Source of the DNA: Pampus argenteus
Taxonomy: Eukaryota; Chordata; Actinopteri; Scombriformes; Stromateidae
Direction: 5' to 3'
NCBI GenBank assembly: GCA_036937835.1
Contig: CM072863.1
Location: 13,690,001-13,754,000 of the forward strand
Length of the DNA stretch: 64,000 nucleotides
In this document: piece after piece, positions 38,374 through 51,667 of the stretch
Numbering within the stretch: the first letter of the stretch is position 1
How the letters are laid out: every line of letters starts with the position of its first letter
Made by a program: the position numbers and the translations under genes
Notes under the pieces: generated by a model
What the model saw: only the letters and a program-made list of their open reading frames with translations
Told to the model about the DNA's origin: nothing
Databases searched by the model: none

Positions 38374-38563
38374 TCAGCTGCTTCCATTCGCAGGCGATTG
38401 GGTGGCGGCCTGCAGGGTCCTACGGGCCATCTCCAGGGCTCCTTCCTGGGTTTTGTTCCCGCCAATAAAGCCTCCAGCGTGGACAAAGATGCAGCCCTTA
38501 ATCCCGCTGAGCTCCGACAACGCTTCATCACGAACACCGCGCCACTCTTCTAGCAGGGACAGC
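38374..38563 (-). CDS. myg1: myg1 exon 7 (last)
   Basis: Completes an Arg codon from exon 6 and encodes LSLLEEWRGVRDEALSELSG, then GCIFVHAGGFIGGNKTQEGA and a short tail ending NGSS before TGA. The acceptor is cccag on the - strand. Confidence 0.95.
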
Positions 38564-41500
38564 CTGGGACAGGAAGACAGAAGGGTAAGTTGGCTTACAG
38601 ATGGACACTGTGTGGTCAGCTGCTCATTTCCTGTTGATGCATCACTTTTCAAAATACACTGCTGTCTGCACAACCAGAAAAAGGCAATTATTAAATTAAT
38701 TGAGTTAATTAAAGAACACAATAAAAGCACATTTCAACATGGTCTTATAAAGATTTTCTTTAGCATGGCTTTGCACAAGGATTGCAGGAGCAGATGGGAG
38801 CAGCACCACAATAGTGAGCCCTAATAAAAATCAGCTTTAGGAGAGCTATACGGTGGCACTGAAGTCAACACCTCAGATCACTGTTCTTCTCAAAGAATTA
38901 ATATATTGTGTGTTTTTTCACTTGGATTTAATTCATCACTTCCTTGCTCACATTTCACCCTTTCCAAAACCTTTAGATTTTATAAAAATGTGATTCTAGC
39001 CTCGAGTTCCTCTTCCTCCCCGTCACATGCTTTATGAATTATGGAAGTGTACAGTATAGTCAAACTTGTCAGAGAGGAAGTGACACGGTTGTCAAACAAC
39101 TGCAGTTTGACGTGAGGTGCGTTTTCTCTTGTACTGGATTTTTAATGTTTTGTTCGAAATCATTCTACATTACATTGAATATAATATAATACTGTAATAT
39201 TCAGAAACTGACAAGTAATTCACATTTTGTTTTTACAAGTCTTGGATGCATATATTAAAAATAATAAGAAAATGAACATGCGTCTATTTTTTTTCTCATA
39301 CTCAACTCTCCATCAATCTCATGTCTACAATCGTATCCCTATTAAGACAACCCAGGAAGGAGAGCATGGCTAACCCCTAATCCCTGTTAAATGAATCAAC
39401 CAATCGAAAGCTCCACAGTATAGCTGGAAAACAAGCTCAGAGGAAAGGTCAACAGGGCTGGTAATGAGGGAAGGAGTAGGAGGGGGATGTCTGCTGTTAT
39501 TATGACAGGTCAGGAAGCTCTGATTCTCAAGATGACCGAAATTAACTTTGCATGAGAGAAGTACCCCCCACCCAATGACATTTATTATACCATAATCTGA
39601 CATATATTTAGTGCTTCATTACAGATAAAAACTGTTACACAAGAATAGATATTTGAGATACTGGGCCATTAAAAAATAAGCTATAAGCTATAATCTATAT
39701 ATCAGCTGCAGTTTTTAGTGATAATGTACGGACCCTGGACCTTCTGTTCTGTTGCCTCTCTAAGATTATAATAAGAGATACTTGTGCATACACAGAAGTG
39801 TTGAATCCTCCTGTAGCTTGCTGACTCATAATTCATTCATACTGTCCCTGTGTTAGACAATTTACACACTTCACACATCGTCTGTGCACAGCAGTAACAG
39901 AGCCAACTGATATCAGAAAGAAAGCAAAAAGAATTATTTCAGTATCAACACTTTGTAACCACAATTTAAAATATGTCAGAGCAGATAACCTAGACAGCCA
40001 CCAGTGTGTTTTTTTCAGAGGTATATTTTCTGGTTCATATTACTGTCAACCTACAGTATTGTCCTACACAGTACATCTCCGAGGAAGGACTGCTTCCACT
40101 CCCCTGTTACTGCTCACATTTCCTTAGCAATGTGATACTGATAAAAATAGGCCTTTTCCCCCCAGGAGCAGTAGCAGGGACACAGGTGATAACAACACCC
40201 CTTTCGCAGAGTTGGCACATGCCTACTGGGAGGAAGCAGGCCACCCAGAGAAAGAGCCATCTGGAGCGATGTGTTTTTATCCATCCAACAAGTCATTGTT
40301 CTCATGTAGCTCCACACCAACCACCATGTTTGCATTAAATGAAATCTCTCAAGTGCTTTGTGCTCAATAAACAGGTGCCTGTCTTCATAGTTGAAAGCGC
40401 TACCACCTGATGAGATTCTGCAGCAGACAGAAAAAAGTGCAGCAAGAGGAATGAGGAGAGGGTGAAGTGGAAAGTGAGAAAGGGGAGACAGCGAGATAGG
40501 CAGAGGGTGGATGAGTGAAGGGAGAGGGAGGGGAATAGGATTAATGGAAAGAGAGCAAGAAGCTGTGTAACAGGGCAGCCACTGGTCAGATCAGGATGCG
40601 CTCAGGAAGCCCCCCTCCTTCTCTGAAGCAACCTACGTTGTATTAGTAATGAGACGTGTCATCTTTACTGTAGATTTGGGTTAAACAACAACAATGTATG
40701 TTTTATATTTTAAAATATATCAAAATATATCAGACACTGTCAGGGATAGTATGATGAAGTCCTGGGGCCAGATGCATAAAACTGTGTGTATGAATTGTTC
40801 TGTTTTATAAATCATTGTGGAACTAGGTGCACGTACACAAGCCCAATTTCGAAGACACACCCTTAACCATCCATTTTCATATCAATATGCTGCCTGCTCT
40901 ATCAGTCTTTACACCTGTCAATGAAACAAGAAGAAGCACAGTTTCACCGGCGGCAAAGCAGCTGTCACTATGCACTGCTGTGTGACTCTTTATACCATCC
41001 ATGTCATTAATTCATCACATGGACCTGTAAACCATCATCAGCAGTGAAAAGTATCAGAAATGTAATCAAAGATTAGTTTGTAGCACCAACCGACTTTACA
41101 AGATGTGTCTCAACTAAGGATAAACAAAAAAGAATTTAAACAGTGAAATATAATGAAACATCCAACGTATCCTACGTGTGTGACACTACTACAAAATACA
41201 ATAATAAAAAGTGAAAAAAAACCAAAAACATAGGGATAGGGAGCCCTCTGATGGACAGACTGTTCAGACATGAATATAGCTGAATATACACACAAACACT
41301 TGAGTTAAACTCAGTAGAAACCATAGATCATATAAAATAACGGACATAACCACTTGTGACATCACTTGCTTATATGTGGACTCCTGTTTTATAGCCAAGT
41401 AGGTCTATCTGTGGAATCACAGTATCTACAAGACACACCCGCTTTACTACATGGCACCCACTTGGGCCATTACATCAGGGTTGGAGGGGCGCGCCATCTT

Positions 41501-44500
41501 CTAAAATTAACTTTCACGAACTGAAAACACATTGTAATGTGGCAAAACAGCAACAGCTATGCCTATACTCCTAATGTGGTGTTATGATACGATGCATAAC
41601 CAGCTGCTGTTCACAAAAGCCACACTCTTAGTTCCTTAATTAAGCCTTAATAAAATTTAAACTGGTGACTTCTAAAATTGTATTAAAAAAAACAAAAAAA
41701 ACAGGCTGTAAACATGTTTATTCCTGCTGTAAAATTGGGGGTCTATAGAGACTGACTCATTTTTGGAGCCAGTCTCAAGTGGCCATTTGAGGAACTGGAG
41801 TCTTTTATCACTTCATGTTGGCTTCATTTTTCAGGCCCAGAGGTTGCTGCTTGGTGGTATCACTAATGACTTTTCCTTTCTCATTCCCTATAGTAATATC
41901 TGCAGTAACTTGAACAGAACTAAAAGATGCAATGACTGGTGTAGGCAATACATAATCCTTAATTTGAAAAGAATAAATCAAAAGTTATATTCTTCCACCT
42001 CAGTCACTGGCGCTTTAAAGCAGAGGGTATACTTAAAAACAACTAGTTTGTACAACTTGTAATCTGAACTCATCTGTACTTTTTTTATAGCTGTACAGAA
42101 CAGACAAATTTGAAGACAAGAAGAAGCTATAATTGTATAATTGTTTTACTTACTTTCTCATCCCTGCACACCTGGTCAAAAGCAATATCAAATCAAATCA
42201 AATTTCATATATTCATATTTATATAGCCCAAAATCACAAAATACATTTGTCTCTGAGGGCTTTACAATCTGTACAGGGAGTGACACCCTCTGTCCTTAGA
42301 CCCTCGATTCGAGTGAGTGAATATGAAGTCTAAATGTTGGATTCTCTGTTTCAGAAAGTTACATAAACTGTTGGATGAAGCCCCCCTTAATTCTGACATC
42401 AGCGCTACCGTGCATGCCACAGATATGCATTACTCTAAAAGTATACTGACACCCTGGGTGTCTATATTGATTACTCAGTGCTACTCTACCACACACACTG
42501 GGACCAGTATGAAACAGCACAAGTCATCAAAACACGCAGCACAGCAACCAAATCAAAACAAGGAAGCAACATGGATGTTGGAAAGATTTTCTGTACCATG
42601 TGTAAAATTTAGATGTCCTAAGCAATTGTTATATTCTGCCAGTAATATCCAATAAAAGATCAACCTGAAATTGTGTTGTGTGTATAAGATGTTAAATGTG
42701 ACTTTGTTGCAGCTAGGAAAAATCTGTATGATAAGCCTGGAAGACATTTCCATGGCCATGTGTTTGTAATGTGTGAGGTCTGCTGGGATTTAGCGCAGTA
42801 ATCAAACAACACACCAACTACAGAACTCCAGTGGGGATGCTGATGACGTTACTGGAGCAGCATTGTGGGTCGGAGTCAAGTAAACAAACCCCCCCCCTCC
42901 AACGAACACAGATTTGATAGGTGTTAATCATCCGACAATTTCACACAGGAGGTCTTTGTCTTGTCATCACTGTCATTATGAGACCAGCTGAGGCACCTTC
43001 AAGGTTAAGTGCCAAAGTTACTAAAATAAAAAAATAAAAAAATGAAGCTGAAATGCTCCTCAACAACAACAGCAGCAGGAACTGGAACACAAATAAAGAC
43101 ACAAATGCAATTCATACTGATTTGCAAGGTATTAAATGTATTAAACCATTTAAAAGTCAATGAGAAATAATAAAGGGTTATGGTATCTTGAAATCCTTTA
43201 ATTCTAGTAATAATATTCAACTTTATGGAGGTAGGGTGATGTTGTAACTTGATTTGGCTGTTAAAATTTAGACCAAGTCTAACACTGGACTGATGTTTCT
43301 GATGTTAAAGAAAAGGATTCATAGAAATAAGACTCTGGCCAAGGTGCCAAGGTAACTCATGCAAGCTGCTCCCTTTGCACATGAGATCACAGCTGTACCT
43401 CATGAAGGAGAATGGCATTCGATTAACCTTTAATAAAAGAACTAAAAATAGACTTTGGGACGAGTCGCAGTTGTAGTGATTTGACCCGGGGAGAAAGAGG
43501 AGAAATCAAAATTCACCTGTTCTGGAAGGTGTTGAGTCCGACGGGGACACACTGAACCCTCCACTGTCCATTCTGGTCGGAGTAAAGGACAAACTTGATG
43601 GGCGTTTCTACATGGAGCTCCTTCTCCAGGGAAAACAGATGCTCCTTCCATGGACACCCGCCATGGGAGAACAACACCACCTCCCCACTGGGGTCTACCT
43701 GGAAACGAGGACAAAGGACAGACACGTGAGGGGAGAGAGTCCTTCAGCTTGATTAGAGAGGCGACAACTGCAGTTTTCTGTGTAACTTAGGATTTCTTAC
43801 AGCTGTCTAAACGTGTTTCTCAACAACTTTATACATTATAGTACACTATGATATAACTAGGGCTCTTTCAATAACAATTACATTACTGATTGTATTATTT
43901 TTATTTATTTTTTTGTCATAAAGGAGTACAATTACTGAAAGCCCAAGGTGATTAAATAGATTTCTTGTGTGAGCATTAGTCTTACTAAAATATAATATAG
44001 TAAGTTTACAATCATATAAAACAAAGAAAGCAGGAAAAGATGTTTACAATTTTCCATTTGAAAAACAATTGATTATGAATTATTATTTAAAAAATTCTGT
44101 TGATTTACAGTATTTAATACATATGAGATAATATGAACCAGTCAAAATAAACAGACAGTGTATTGATTAATCAATTAATATTCAAAAATAAAGGAAAACA
44201 ATATACAGTGCTGAAAGTGGGAGGGATAAAGCCATTGTACAGTTTAAATTGGACAGTCCTGTACCTCATGCCTCTTATTAACAGCTTCCTCCACGACGGT
44301 GCGAGCTGGCAACCAGGAAGACTTGTAGAAATCCAGACGGTCCAGGAACTCCGCCCCAACCATCACCAAAGCCTTCCTGAAACCCTCCTAGTGACATTTG
44401 GTGTGAACACATATATACTAAGGTCAAATACAGAATTATTTGACTATATATTAAAAAATATAATGCGCAAGCTTCAATTTTATGACAACTAAAAAAATAG

Positions 44501-47500
44501 ATAACATCTATCATTGTTCAAAATTAAGTCCTGTCTCACCATCATCCCACTGAACCATGCACCCTTGTTTTGTTTGTTGTTTTCAGCTTCCTGACATGTA
44601 CAAACCCCTAACTGATCTCACTCTCACTTGCTCCCTTGAGCAGGAACCTAAGCACGAGGAAAGAGCCCAAACCCATGTTATCATAAAGTTTGTCGTGCAG
44701 AAATCTAATTGTTGGCGGTGATTTTTAGCAGTTGTGGATGGAGGAGATGAAAATCTATTCGGGTTTTCAATAAACTGAGTTCACCAGGTCAGTCTACGCT
44801 CAAGTTGTCAAACATTTTTCACTTGATCTTTTGGAGCTGTATTGCCACGCATGTTTGAGTTAGTGAAAGTTTTGGGAAAATGGAGGAAAGTGCCAGGAAA
44901 AGAATTATAATCGTGTGAAGTCAAATGTGTAAAAACAAATTGGCCAGCTACTCCACTGAGACAGCGCAAATGATAAGGGGAAAAATGTTGGCATAGTCAA
45001 CACATACGAAAAGCCTGGCTGCAGGTATCTCATGAGAGTCCTGCATAAAAACATGCTGTTTACCTGCAGGCATTTCCCTCCTGTACTAATGAGAAACAGA
45101 AAAGCCACACTAGAGCATTTCTGGGACTTTGTTATTCCTGTGTGAATCAAGAAATGACCTGTGAACATCGATTGCACTGCATTGCACCTGTCATGTTTAC
45201 CACAACGCTCTTCACCTATTTTGTATTTTTATTTCGCTTCAGGTTGCCGTTGATTATGCTTATCATTAAAACCAGATGCTCCTGTTTATACTGGGTCCTT
45301 TTAATAAATATTGAGTTGTCAAAAACAGGAGGGACTTCTGGGAGTTTGGGTCAGGAGCTTATCCATGGTGCAAGGCGGCTGGTTTTCATTAAAATGTACC
45401 TCCATCATTACCTAAAAAGGTTCCTTGGGTCATGAATTACCGTAAATGTTTTCTATTGTTGTATCTTAGTATTTGATATAATGTTTTGGTTTGTCCTGAT
45501 GTAATTCTGGTTTTAAAAAGGGCCATTTCACTTCACAGCTTTTACACATGGTCAGTTTACTTAGTTTAGTCATGAGGAGTCCTAACTGTGAAGACACTTG
45601 AATAATGTCTTCTGTGTCTACGGAGGAAGCTTTCCAAATTTTTTAATTATAATCCTAATGATTAGGTGTGTAAGTCATTAGTTTTATAACAATATAATAT
45701 TATATTGATATTATTGATCCAACAATACCATATTTGCTGATATAACAAAGCCTGCCAAAGGTAATTCAATTCAATTCAGGGACCTGTGATTGATATGAGA
45801 CTATATCTTATCTATGCCTATTTAACATTTATATCAACTCACAAAAAGCAACTAAAATATAGCTTGACAATTTTATTACTGAGCTCTACCAGACATTTAA
45901 ATGAAAAATGATCTATCTTTTAAATAAAAAGAACTAAAAGTAGCCCTCTGTTGTTCACTATGAACCTTGGATATTATATGTATATATTGTCTGTGTAGAG
46001 CAATGAGAGAAGATGTAACACATGTATATGTCCTGGAAGTAGTTTGGTTGCCATGAAACAATATTAACTACAGTTATGTGGTGTTGCACATTATTTTTCT
46101 GTCATACAACAGTCATTTACACAGTAATACCCACAGTGTCCATGAGTCATAGATATCCAGGCAGTGATAAAAACACATTTATCCATAGAGCACTGAGAGA
46201 TGCCACCAACAGTTTATACAGACAGGCTTTAATGGTAATAAAACCTGCTGTTGTTAGGTGTCTACACATTGCAAATGAGTCAAGAGGGATTCACTTTTTC
46301 ACACTTTTTCTTATATGACAGATAAAGAACCAAAGCCGCAGACATGAAATGTAACCTGACAGTATAATAATTGCTACATCAATGTTATAATACTGCTTAA
46401 TGAGACAGGCCAAATTTGATACTAAGTGAAGGTATACGCATGTACGCACAGGCACACTATCACGCACACTATCATGCACACTATCATGCACTCCTTCACA
46501 CAGGCACCTCAGTGTCCTGACTCTTGCTGTTCCAGTGTGGATTCAGGTGGCCGACACGTGCACTCAGCGTGGTGGAGATGCTGTAGCGGGCCTCCCCGTC
46601 ACACTGTGAAATGCCATTGTCTATAGCATCCACCTCTTCCACAAAGTTCTCGTACAGCTGCAGGGAATTGAAAGAGAGATGTGAGAGGGAAAATTATGAA
46701 CATGTCATGACACAGAAATCAGCTGTTTTATGTTGATAACCTTTTGTGGAAAAATGAGCATTGACCATGAACCCTCCCTGATTCAAGACAGACTATCCTT
46801 GGGAGAGAGAAATGTGCTCAGATTACATTATCCTGTTTGAAATTCATTTGATCACAGCAGGCGAACAATTACTGAAGGCTGAAGTGCATAGCTCAAAAGC
46901 TTTGGGGCAAAAACAGAGATCTTAACTAGCTGAGGACTAGACACACAACAGCCAAGTAAAATGATTACTTGGCTGCTTTAATCAAACTCACACATCTAAA
47001 GGCCAATGATAATATGAGTTAATAGTGGCCTAAGATCTGGCTGTCTAAAATGCATTAAATATAACTGCAGTGTCCTCAGTTGTTATCTGGCAGAGGAGCC
47101 TCTTTTTTCTGGCTGCTCTCCACTGCCAATTGCCTGAAGGAAGCAAAATGCCATCAACTAAACTTTAATTAACATTCTGCATTTCCTACATAAATTGACT
47201 GTATGGTTTTAAAACCGCTACCATAAATAAGTGGAGGACGGAAAACATGTTTCCAATTAAGTGTTTGAGCCGTGGGCAAAACACAATAATAATCTGTAAC
47301 TAATCTACTGCCAGCTATAAATCTGCGATCGTTCACCTCTCACCTTGTCATATAGCACCTCCAACTGTCTGTCATCCTCCTTCAGCTGTGTCAGCTGGGC
47401 CAGCAGCCGACGGCCAAAGTGTAGGTAGACCAGGCCAGCTGAGCTGAGCTTGGTCACCCATGGCTTTTCTGGACATAGGCTGTTGAAGCTCTCAGCAAAA

Positions 47501-50500
47501 GTTCTAAGTGGAAAGAAGGAAGAAAAATATGTTTGAAAGTATTTTCAAGATCTTTACTAAAGGCTGTGTGCGCTTTTTTTGTTGTTTCTAACATTTTAGA
47601 TACAAACTAATCAATAAAAGATCACTCAATACATCATCGCTACATTATAAAACTTAATTCTGCTGGCAGTTCCTACCTTTAAAAATATTTACATATATTA
47701 CCATCACTTCTGCGCCAAAGTAAGAACAATTAAATTAAAAGAAAATTACAAGCTGAAGTGAACTCGTTTGTGTACATATGATGTGCATCATAGCAGTATT
47801 TTTGCCTTTGACTTTTGTCTCTGGCATACAAAGAAAATTAAAAACAGCTTATATCATTACTAAAACTGCATAGGCTACAGGATGACGCTATCCACTACTC
47901 AATACTAAAGCCTCATCTTGGGAAATTAAACATTAGTGTTCTGCTCATGAAAAGACTACTCACAGTTTTTCCAATAACTGACCTCTTCAATAAAATGTCT
48001 GCTGCCCGTATCCGGATGTATGCTGTACATTACTAGATGTGTATCAGATATCAATAAAGAGACTTGCACCTATTACTGTTCTATTCTGCTTCATAGAGTG
48101 AGTTTATAAAGACCGGACAGAGAAAGCACGTCTAGGCATGTTTGTAAGTGTGAACACACATAAATAAAAGCCACCAGAGGTCTCTCCTCGGTCACGTGTT
48201 GAGATGGGTGGGCTCCAGCACCGAGCCACTGCTGGTCATTTAATTCAGGCTTGTTAGGATGCTTGGGCTGCAGCACAGCGGATAACAGACTGTCAAATGA
48301 ATGAGTGACACGCTAGGGAAGTGGGGGGTAATCACAGTCATTAGAAGAGTAATTGGCCAAGCTGAGACATTTCTATGCTGATTATCAGGAGATGGGAATG
48401 AATGAGCGAGAGGAAACTGACAGACAAACATGGAGAATGGCTAAAATAGATATGCAAACCAAAAGAGAAATCATCGAACTGTATGTGTGAAATCAAAGAC
48501 GGTAGCAGCAGACTTATAACTTGGTACAAAGAACTAAATCAAGTTCGGTCAAGTAAAGTAAAATATAAAAACCAAGACTTGGAAATGTTTTGGCAAGATG
48601 TGATTATTATGAGCACTGTGAGCAAAGTTAAGTTTTGGTTGTTTGATTTAGAGATAAGATTTAGATCTCACTGTGACCTTCAGCACAGTAAAATAAACTG
48701 ATTTATGAGAGCACTTCAGAAACTTCTTTGGATCATTTCTGGTTTAACTTTTAGCTTTCCAGGAGAATGATTTTCGTAAGAATACACTAATATTTGTAAG
48801 TGAGGGACGCTTAGTTATTGCTGGCATTTAACATTTTGTAACTTGTGTTATCAATGTCTGTAATTATTTTTATATATGTTATATGTACACATGCTGATGA
48901 TACAGATATTCATGCCTCCTCCATATAAAATTTTAACAACTTTATTGATATCTTAACTTTTTATCTAGCACAGTCGTCAAGTTAAAAATGAAATTTCACA
49001 AAATGCTGACCTACTTTTTTTTCTTTCTAATAACTGTATCTGTTTTGCCGTCAGTTTCATCTGTACATCGTCACTGTTTTTAAAGAAAAGCTTCTCCAAC
49101 TTCCTCTAGCACCCTAGCCCACTTAAATCCATCTTTGCCGTCACAACCATCTTGTCCCCATCCGCACATGCGAGTGACAGCCACATTCTCCTGCGGCCCC
49201 TGACAGTGTCGTGCCAGCCTCTGCACCTCGTGAACCGACAGCAGGGGGGCGTTCAATTGTAGGAGCGCTAATTATCACCAACCACCTGCCAGGAAGAGAA
49301 ACCTGGCATATCTTTATCACTGTGGTCATAAAAGCATCAGGACATTTAGCTGACAAGACACCTGGAAAAGGCCGATTACTCAACATGATGACATCTTGAG
49401 TGAATGCAATCAATTGGAAGGTACTCCAATTATTTTGCAGGAAATATACAGCTTGTTCTTTCCTAAATTTGAGCACTCTCAGAGATTTTTATTTTACATT
49501 TTCATGCTTGGATCCCGCCTAATGAAAATATGATTCTTTACCCTTTGTTTTTCTGGGGAAAAAAAAAGAATATGAGGTCTGAAAACCATTTGATCTCACA
49601 ATCTGGAGTTTATGAAGCCATAATGGGGGAAAGTAGTTTATGTGTGTATAAATACCTCTGTGACACTTTAGAGTAAACTAGTCTTGTCACAATACTTGAA
49701 TTTCTAACTTCAATACAATAATTTCAAAAATATTGATATTCAATACATAGTAAATGCTCTGCAGCATTAATTTAGTATTGATTTGGGTAAAAGAAAAATC
49801 ACTGTACTGATATAAACCAACATGATTATAATAAAGGAAATAAACAATAAATATCCATTTAATATAAATATTCACTCCTAATGTTTGTAAAAACCAAAAA
49901 CACAACATACCTAAACATAATTATCTTTTGCAACAAGTAGGTCATCATCTTTGTCTGCAGCTGCCATCAGCCATGCGTAAATCAAATTCAGTTCTTTGGA
50001 TTATGCAGCATTTTACTGCCAGTGCTGTACCTCTGATGATGGTCGTAACGATGCCTCTTTGGGTCAAACTCGCCTCCCACATCTACGACAATGTCACACT
50101 CTGCCAGCTGTGCTGGGTCCCTGGTCCGAATGATCTCAGCATCCTGTGCAATGAATAGAAAGATTTGAAGATCTGCAATCATGTATCATCAAGCTTTGGT
50201 AGAGTGGGAGACATTTCAGGAAAGAAAAGAACTCTGGATTTGGTCTATAGGTCTTTTGGTCTTTAGGTTTTCTAAACCTTCTCAGTCCAAGACCATTAAG
50301 TGGCCCTAATTGCACCAATTCAAGGCTTGGGTTTTGGATTGTGCCATTTAGAGAGATACCAGGGAAATCAGATGAACAGCTGAAACGCTTTAGTTTATCA
50401 ACAACAATTTTGATAACTGATTAACGATATTTATCAAACAAAATTATCCAAATTAGAGACTTTCAATTTTCTGTTTTTTTATTTTATTTTTTAATTTAAA

Positions 50501-51667
50501 TAATAATTTAAATAAATAATAAAATTTAATAACTTTGGGTTTTGAACTACTGGTTCACCAAAACAAGTAATTTGAAGGAGGGCTGCAACTAGTAATTATT
50601 TTCATTATCAAGTAATTTGTCAATTAATTGATCCACAAGGCCAATGTAGCAAATCTTCAGATTCTGGTTTGTCAACAGTCATCTACAAATCTAAATACAT
50701 ATTCAGTTTCCTTTCATAAGGGACTAAATAAAAACACAAAACATTCACATTTAAGAAGTGAATAATCATTTATCATTTACCTAAAGACATGACTCAAAAT
50801 TATCAAAACACCTGGTGATTAATTTAATAGTTGGCAAATAATCAATTAATTGTTGCAACTCTAATTTGAAGCTGTAACTTTGGGCTGTGGAATATTGTGA
50901 TTGACAGTCAATACTGATATTGGACATTTAATATACACATTTAATATACAATGAATTGATTAATCTGAAACATAACTGACATGACTGAGGCATCTCTGTG
51001 ATGCCAGGTGCATGTACAGCAGTAGCAGGTTTATAGTGACCTGTTGCTTTTTATTTAAAATGTCTGATTATTGTACAGGAATTGTTGTAGATAAACTATT
51101 TCATGGTTCTGGACGATCCATCCATCTATACAGCAGCTCCCCCATTTGGTGTGACATAATATGACAAGAGACACATGATAGAAAAATAAAATTAATATTA
51201 CTAAAAAAAATAAAAAAAATAAAAAAAAAAAAAACAGCCAACGCCGATTGAATAAACATTTTAACTGTGTGTTTTTAGTAACAGGTATTCATTTGAAGTA
51301 CTAACAACACAGTAGACATCACAGCAGCGAAAAAGCAAAATAAAGCCAACCTCTCCATCGATGCCACTTTTCAACATACTGCACCCACCTTGTATTCAGG
51401 TAGCTGCCGGAGGAAGAAGCAGGCCAGGACCTCGTCACAGTGGAAAGTGCCGTTGTGAGTCCCGATCTTTGTGGCAGTCATGTTGTCGGTGCAGAGCCTC
51501 TTCGGTTGACTTGACATGTATCGTGGTTCAATGCGAGTAACGTCAACAGAGAGCAAACAGCAGATAGATTGTGAATTTAACAGACGTAAAACACGCGCTG
51601 ACGTGCTCACGTTGATAAAAGGCGTGCTTTTTGCCAAGTTAAGCGCTGTACAACATACACGAAACAT
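38374..51667 (-). CDS. myg1: MYG1 exonuclease, complete (7 exons)
   Basis: MYG1 (C12orf10) is a DHH-family phosphoesterase reported as a 3'-5' RNA exonuclease of nucleus and mitochondria. Coding exons in transcript order: 51667-51389, 50143-50031, 47503-47344, 46657-46508, 44387-44265, 43698-43517, 38563-38374. They join in frame to 398 residues and a TGA. Seen motifs: GTHNGTFHCDE (about 69-79), VVDVGGEFDP (112-121) and RYDHHQR (125-131), the metal-binding motifs; later VEEVDAIDNGISQ, WLPARTVVEEA, CPWKEHLF and GGNKTQEGALEMARRTL. The chosen ATG is the first possible: an in-frame TGA lies directly before it. The first 41 residues carry only basic charges, fitting a mitochondrial presequence. 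Length agrees with the human protein (376). The gene is stretched by a 4.95-kb intron with repeats. Confidence 0.96.
40436..40572. repeat. Purine-rich tract
   Basis: About 135 bp that is almost all A and G on the + strand (gaggagagggtgaagtggaa and similar), not a simple tandem repeat. It is on the template side of the myg1 intron transcript. Confidence 0.6.
41330..41860. repeat. Diverged interspersed repeat, copy 2
   Basis: The part at 41500-41610 aligns with the end of the copy in the col2a1 intron (near 5240-5325). Further on, caagtggccatttgaggaac and ttggcttcatttttcaggcc with gaggttgctgcttgg match a widespread fish repeat that I know by these phrases. It is heavily mutated and has no reading frame. 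Confidence 0.6.
42186..42310. repeat. Percomorph-type interspersed repeat with (ATCAA)n end
   Basis: A short tandem tract (atcaaatcaaatcaaat) is followed by atatagcccaaaatcacaa, gagggctttacaatctgtac and gacaccctctgtccttagac. These phrases in this order mark a very common repeat of perch-like fishes. Its class is not settled from this copy. Confidence 0.65.
43517..43698 (-). CDS. myg1: myg1 exon 6
   Basis: A 182-bp exon encoding VDPSGEVVLFSHGGCPWKEH through GQWRVQCVPVGLNTFQN and two bases of the following Arg codon. This is the most conserved part of the C-terminal half of MYG1. Confidence 0.96.
44265..44387 (-). CDS. myg1: myg1 exon 5
   Basis: A 123-bp exon (41 codons) encoding EGFRKALVMVGAEFLDRLDF and YKSSWLPARTVVEEAVNKRHE. 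It has phase-0 ends, a tag acceptor and a gtacag donor. Confidence 0.95.
44388..46507 (-). other. myg1: myg1 intron 4 (2.1 kb)
   Basis: AT-rich. Three to four imperfect copies of cacactatcatg lie next to exon 4 (about 46452-46490). Nothing else recognisable. Confidence 0.65.
46508..46657 (-). CDS. myg1: myg1 exon 4
   Basis: A 150-bp exon encoding LYENFVEEVDAIDNGISQCD, GEARYSISTTLSARVGHLNP and HWNSKSQDTE. VEEVDAIDNG is a strongly conserved MYG1 motif. Ends are phase 0. Confidence 0.95.
47344..47503 (-). CDS. myg1: myg1 exon 3
   Basis: A 160-bp exon. It completes an Arg codon, then encodes TFAESFNSLCPEKPWVTKLS, SAGLVYLHFGRRLLAQLTQL and KEDDRQLEVLYDK. No open frame with an ATG covers it, so it is found only by homology and splice sites. 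Confidence 0.94.
47504..50030 (-). other. myg1: myg1 intron 2 (2.5 kb)
   Basis: AT-rich DNA. I see no recognisable repeat family or gene in it. Confidence 0.6.
50031..50143 (-). CDS. myg1: myg1 exon 2
   Basis: A 113-bp exon encoding DAEIIRTRDPAQLAECDIVV and DVGGEFDPKRHRYDHHQ plus two bases of Arg. It carries two of the DHH-family metal-binding motifs, including the Asp-His-His that names the family. Confidence 0.96.
50144..51388 (-). other. myg1: myg1 intron 1 (1.2 kb) with one inserted element
   Basis: Contains a 284-bp element at 50578-50861 with flanking direct repeats, plus A-rich stretches near 51203-51235. Confidence 0.7.
50578..50861. mobile_element. 284-bp MITE with 10-bp flanking direct repeats
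   Basis: Left end GAGGGCTGCAAC and inverted right end GAGTTGCAAC form short terminal inverted repeats. The 10-mer taatttgaag lies directly on both sides (50568-50577 and 50862-50871), as expected of a target-site duplication. The sequence resembles the copies at 21434 and 22485. No coding capacity. Confidence 0.75.
51389..51667 (-). CDS. myg1: myg1 exon 1 (start codon exon)
   Basis: Encodes residues 1-93 from ATG at 51667, ending QLPEYK at a gtgggt donor. It has the first catalytic motif, GTHNGTFHCDE. A second Met at residue 51 could give a form without the presumed presequence. Confidence 0.94.

Larger units (their letters stand above)
38564..43516 (-). other. myg1: myg1 intron 6 (4.95 kb), repeat-rich
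   Basis: Holds a polypurine stretch (about 40436-40572), a diverged interspersed repeat (about 41330-41860) and a common percomorph-type repeat (about 42186-42310). No further coding exon is needed or seen. Confidence 0.75.

Noticed and set aside
40790..40870. Possible copy of a fish repeat with gcataaaactgtg and ttataaatca
   Set aside because: The similarity to repeats I remember is too short and diverged to support a feature.
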